A stretch of DNA of 64,000 bases from Histomonas meleagridis (lineage: Eukaryota; Parabasalia; Tritrichomonadida; Dientamoebidae), in NCBI GenBank assembly GCA_020186115.1, contig WSYJ01000147.1, forward strand, positions 282,237-346,236, written 5' to 3'. Both the position numbers and the translations under genes were made by a program. The notes beneath the pieces are model-generated. The model was given only the letters and a program-made list of their open reading frames with translations. It did no database searches and was not told the DNA's origin. Position 1 is the first letter of the stretch, and every line of letters starts with the position of its first letter. Positions 61,485-64,000 of the stretch are shown piece after piece.

Positions 61485-64000
61485 CCAATGAAATTAAATA
61501 CTTTACTTGATCGAACACGATATGGGACGTTAAAAATAATCACAGCCACCTCAAAATATTTTGACGTATTCGACTTTTTGAATCAATAAAGTTTTGATAA
61601 TTGGTGACCGTTTATTGATCGTTAATTTCAGCAACATTTCGATCCACAATATAGTTCAGTAAATAAGGTTTCATAAGAATGATTGATTTTTTTCCAATTG
61701 TAATCCAAAATTGAAATATTTTGTACTTTAAGTGCGTAGAAAAAGTTGATATCGAAAAAATCACGAAATGAAGCGAATGAAGGGTAATTGTATATGATAA
61801 ATCAGCCGCCCGGGTTTGAGAAATATTGGATGTATCGGATTTTTACGATAGGTTTCCTTTGCCCTTTGATTGATAAAGGGAAATTCCTTGTTGTAAAAAA
61901 ACGATGAAAAATTTGAATAAAAATAATACACTAAAAATTCTGAAATATAATATCACTCATATTTTCAATGAAAATAAAATAAGCCATAAATATTTTGCAT
62001 TTTTAAATAGATATGTCATATGATCAAAATAAATTCATGATCAAAAATCGCATCATTTAAAGATAATAATAATAATAAATGAATCTCTTAAGCTTCACAT
62101 TTTGTTGATATATCAAATTAATAACTTTTTACATGATAGAAAAAAGTGCGAGTTGCATGTTTTGTTGTTAAAGGAATTGCAAATATATAAATTACAGATG
62201 ATTTTAAAGAAAAAAAAATATATTGAACAAATCTATAATAAATTCATCAAAAAAGCATTGTAATTTTAGATCATTGATTAAGTTCAACATGAATACATTA
62301 AACTTAAAGAATATATATTTATTTTATAAATGACATTCTTACCAGACTAGATTGTTTTCCTGGTCCCCTTTTAAATTTTTTCGTTTTGAATTAAAAATAT
62401 AATATGAAAAATAATAAAATTATTATTCAATATATTGTGAAATATAGTTTATTGTACCATAAAACAAACAGAAATCGAATGAATCAAAATTTTCATATAT
62501 ACTTTTTTTGTTTCATGCGAATATCGTCAGTTACTTCTGAAATATTATTATTTTTAAGTTCATTTAATTAATATAATACTGAAATAATTTGGATTACCTT
62601 CGCTTTGCAGAATAAATTTAATTGAACCATTTTAATCTACTTGATTTGATGTTAATCAGATTATATTCAAAAAATTATTTCAAAATTAATTGGAGATGAA
62701 ATAACTGAAGTAAAATAAACATTCAAAATTTATTACATAACAACAATTTATTCATGAAAGAAATTCTAGATGCAAATTTTAGTATGAATCAATAAATATT
62801 GAAACTTAAATAAATGGTTTTAATCAAATAAAGTCAATCAATAATACAATATAAAAATAATCAATCAAAATAGTTATTTTATTATAAATGGTATAAAAAA
62901 TATAAATATAAATAGATATTATCCAATATCATCTATCAGTAGGGATATACATCATGAATTTAATGGTTACTGTTTTTCATTTTGTATTCCAAGGGTTCGA
63001 TTCAATGATTCTATATTTTTTTGACTTATTTTTACTAAATGCTTATTTTTTATTCATATTCTAAAAATAATAACAAGATAATTAGGTAAATCATAAAATG
63101 TTTGTAGTTATTTGAATACCTATATAAATAATGAAAATATTTTTATTTTAGTATTAGAGAAATTCAATAACGATATGAAATTTGATAAATAATGCGAACA
63201 GACATAGGCAAAAAATCATGTTGTGAGATGAAGATCAATTATATATTTTTACTGTTTATCCTAATGTATTGTAATTTGATTTGACATATTTATGATAAAA
63301 TGAAAATTATTATGTTTGTTAGTTTTTTATAGAAAATTATTTATAATTTATGCAATTTCTTCAAATTTCTAATTTTTAAATATTTGTTATTCAAAAACCA
63401 TTTTCTGTAAAAAAAAATTATAATTTGAAAAAATATATTTCGAAATATTAATGCACATTTTTCAAAATCAATTTTATATTAACATTCAGATTACTTAAAA
63501 AAATTATACAATGAGAAAATATAAATATTTATAAGCAATATATCGATATTCATTTTCTATATTGCCACAATTATTTTCAAGATCTAAAATATAAACTCCA
63601 AAATTAATCTGATACAACAATTATTCGAAACTTATTATTTTAATTTATTATTTAATTATTTAATTTATTATTTTTTAATTAATATTTATACAATGATCCC
63701 CTATTATTCGTTCATCATTATAATAAAAATTCAGCATTGATTTAAAATTATTAAAATATGTTTACTTAATTATTTTTGAAGCATAATTCATGGTTTAATA
63801 TACATTATTTTTTTATATGCTTTATATTTAAATTTTGCTTTGAAGTTCACATTATTCATATTTTCCTTATTATTAGTTTCGACACCCCATAGTTTAGAAA
63901 CTTCCATGGGAAAGTTTCTTTTTAATTTAATAAGCATCCTTTAATGTGATATATATCTTTGGCTAATTCATATATAAAATCACATTTTTGAATATTTTGT
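61485..64000. other. Gene-free AT-rich tail of the window
   Basis: About 2.5 kb with no open frame above 60 codons. The only recognised piece is the mariner flank copy at 62234 to 62362. Near 63896 a small inverted repeat, gaaacttccatgggaaagtttc, is visible. Confidence 0.55.
62234..62362 (+). repeat. Copy of the mariner 5' flank and first codons, without the body
   Basis: The sequence aataaattcatcaaaaaagc, then attaaacttaaagaatatat and ataaatgacattcttaccag parallels 55137 to 55262 (aataaattcatcaaaacagc ... ataaatgacatttttaccag). After this it diverges at once. It is a truncated copy of the same element. Confidence 0.8.

Noticed and set aside
62990-63012. tRNA T-arm-like gggttcgattc
   Set aside because: The bases around it do not form a T-stem and no matching acceptor or A-box is found upstream.

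Overview
This window looks like nuclear DNA of a parabasalid protist, most likely a trichomonad close to Tritrichomonas. The DNA is very AT-rich. Most genes are single long open frames with intergenic gaps of roughly 50 to 700 bases. The gene families fit that group: DUF3447-ankyrin proteins, BspA-type leucine-rich surface proteins with one membrane span and a short tail, a NuoE-like [2Fe-2S] protein with a hydrogenosome-style N-terminus, and a divergent histone H3/H4 pair. The species is an inference, because no rRNA gene is present.

From 1 to about 51.7 kb the window is gene-dense. It holds NuoE, a CDC50 flippase subunit, a large DUF4838 ectoprotein, an Hsp110 chaperone, a MyTH4-RhoGAP protein, histones H4 and H3, a NAP1/HEM subunit of the SCAR/WAVE complex, two BspA-like proteins, a karyopherin-like protein broken at a T16 run, a PLD-like pseudoenzyme, a VPS35-like protein, a BEACH/WD40 protein of about 2,275 residues and an SNM1-type nuclease. 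A decayed Rho GTPase lies here too. Together they cover actin control through Rac (RhoGAP, NAP1, Rho relic), membrane traffic (CDC50, VPS35, BEACH), the cell surface, chromatin and repair.

Three DUF3447 genes, all on the minus strand (ending at the left edge, at about 24.5 kb and at about 33.8 kb), each run into an array of ankyrin modules. The modules are intact, with 99 coding bases each, and are separated by AT-rich spacers that break the reading frame. The usual period is 170 bases, or 153 in part of the third array. Arrays B and C both end in an in-frame half-module with a stop codon. This means the arrays are probably expressed and the spacers removed, yet the spacers have no conserved GT or AG ends. 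I regard this as the most notable feature of the window.

From about 51.7 kb to the end no intact gene is visible. The DNA is a graveyard of mobile elements: Tc1/mariner pieces, two overlapping halves of a P-element/THAP9-like transposase, another helix-turn-helix transposase relic, and a nested terminal-inverted-repeat element with a perfect 30-bp hairpin. It also holds a cluster of ATCGAT motifs and a relatively GC-rich, stop-interrupted fragment resembling a capsid protein of circular Rep-encoding single-stranded DNA viruses. The last 2.5 kb is nearly featureless AT-rich DNA.
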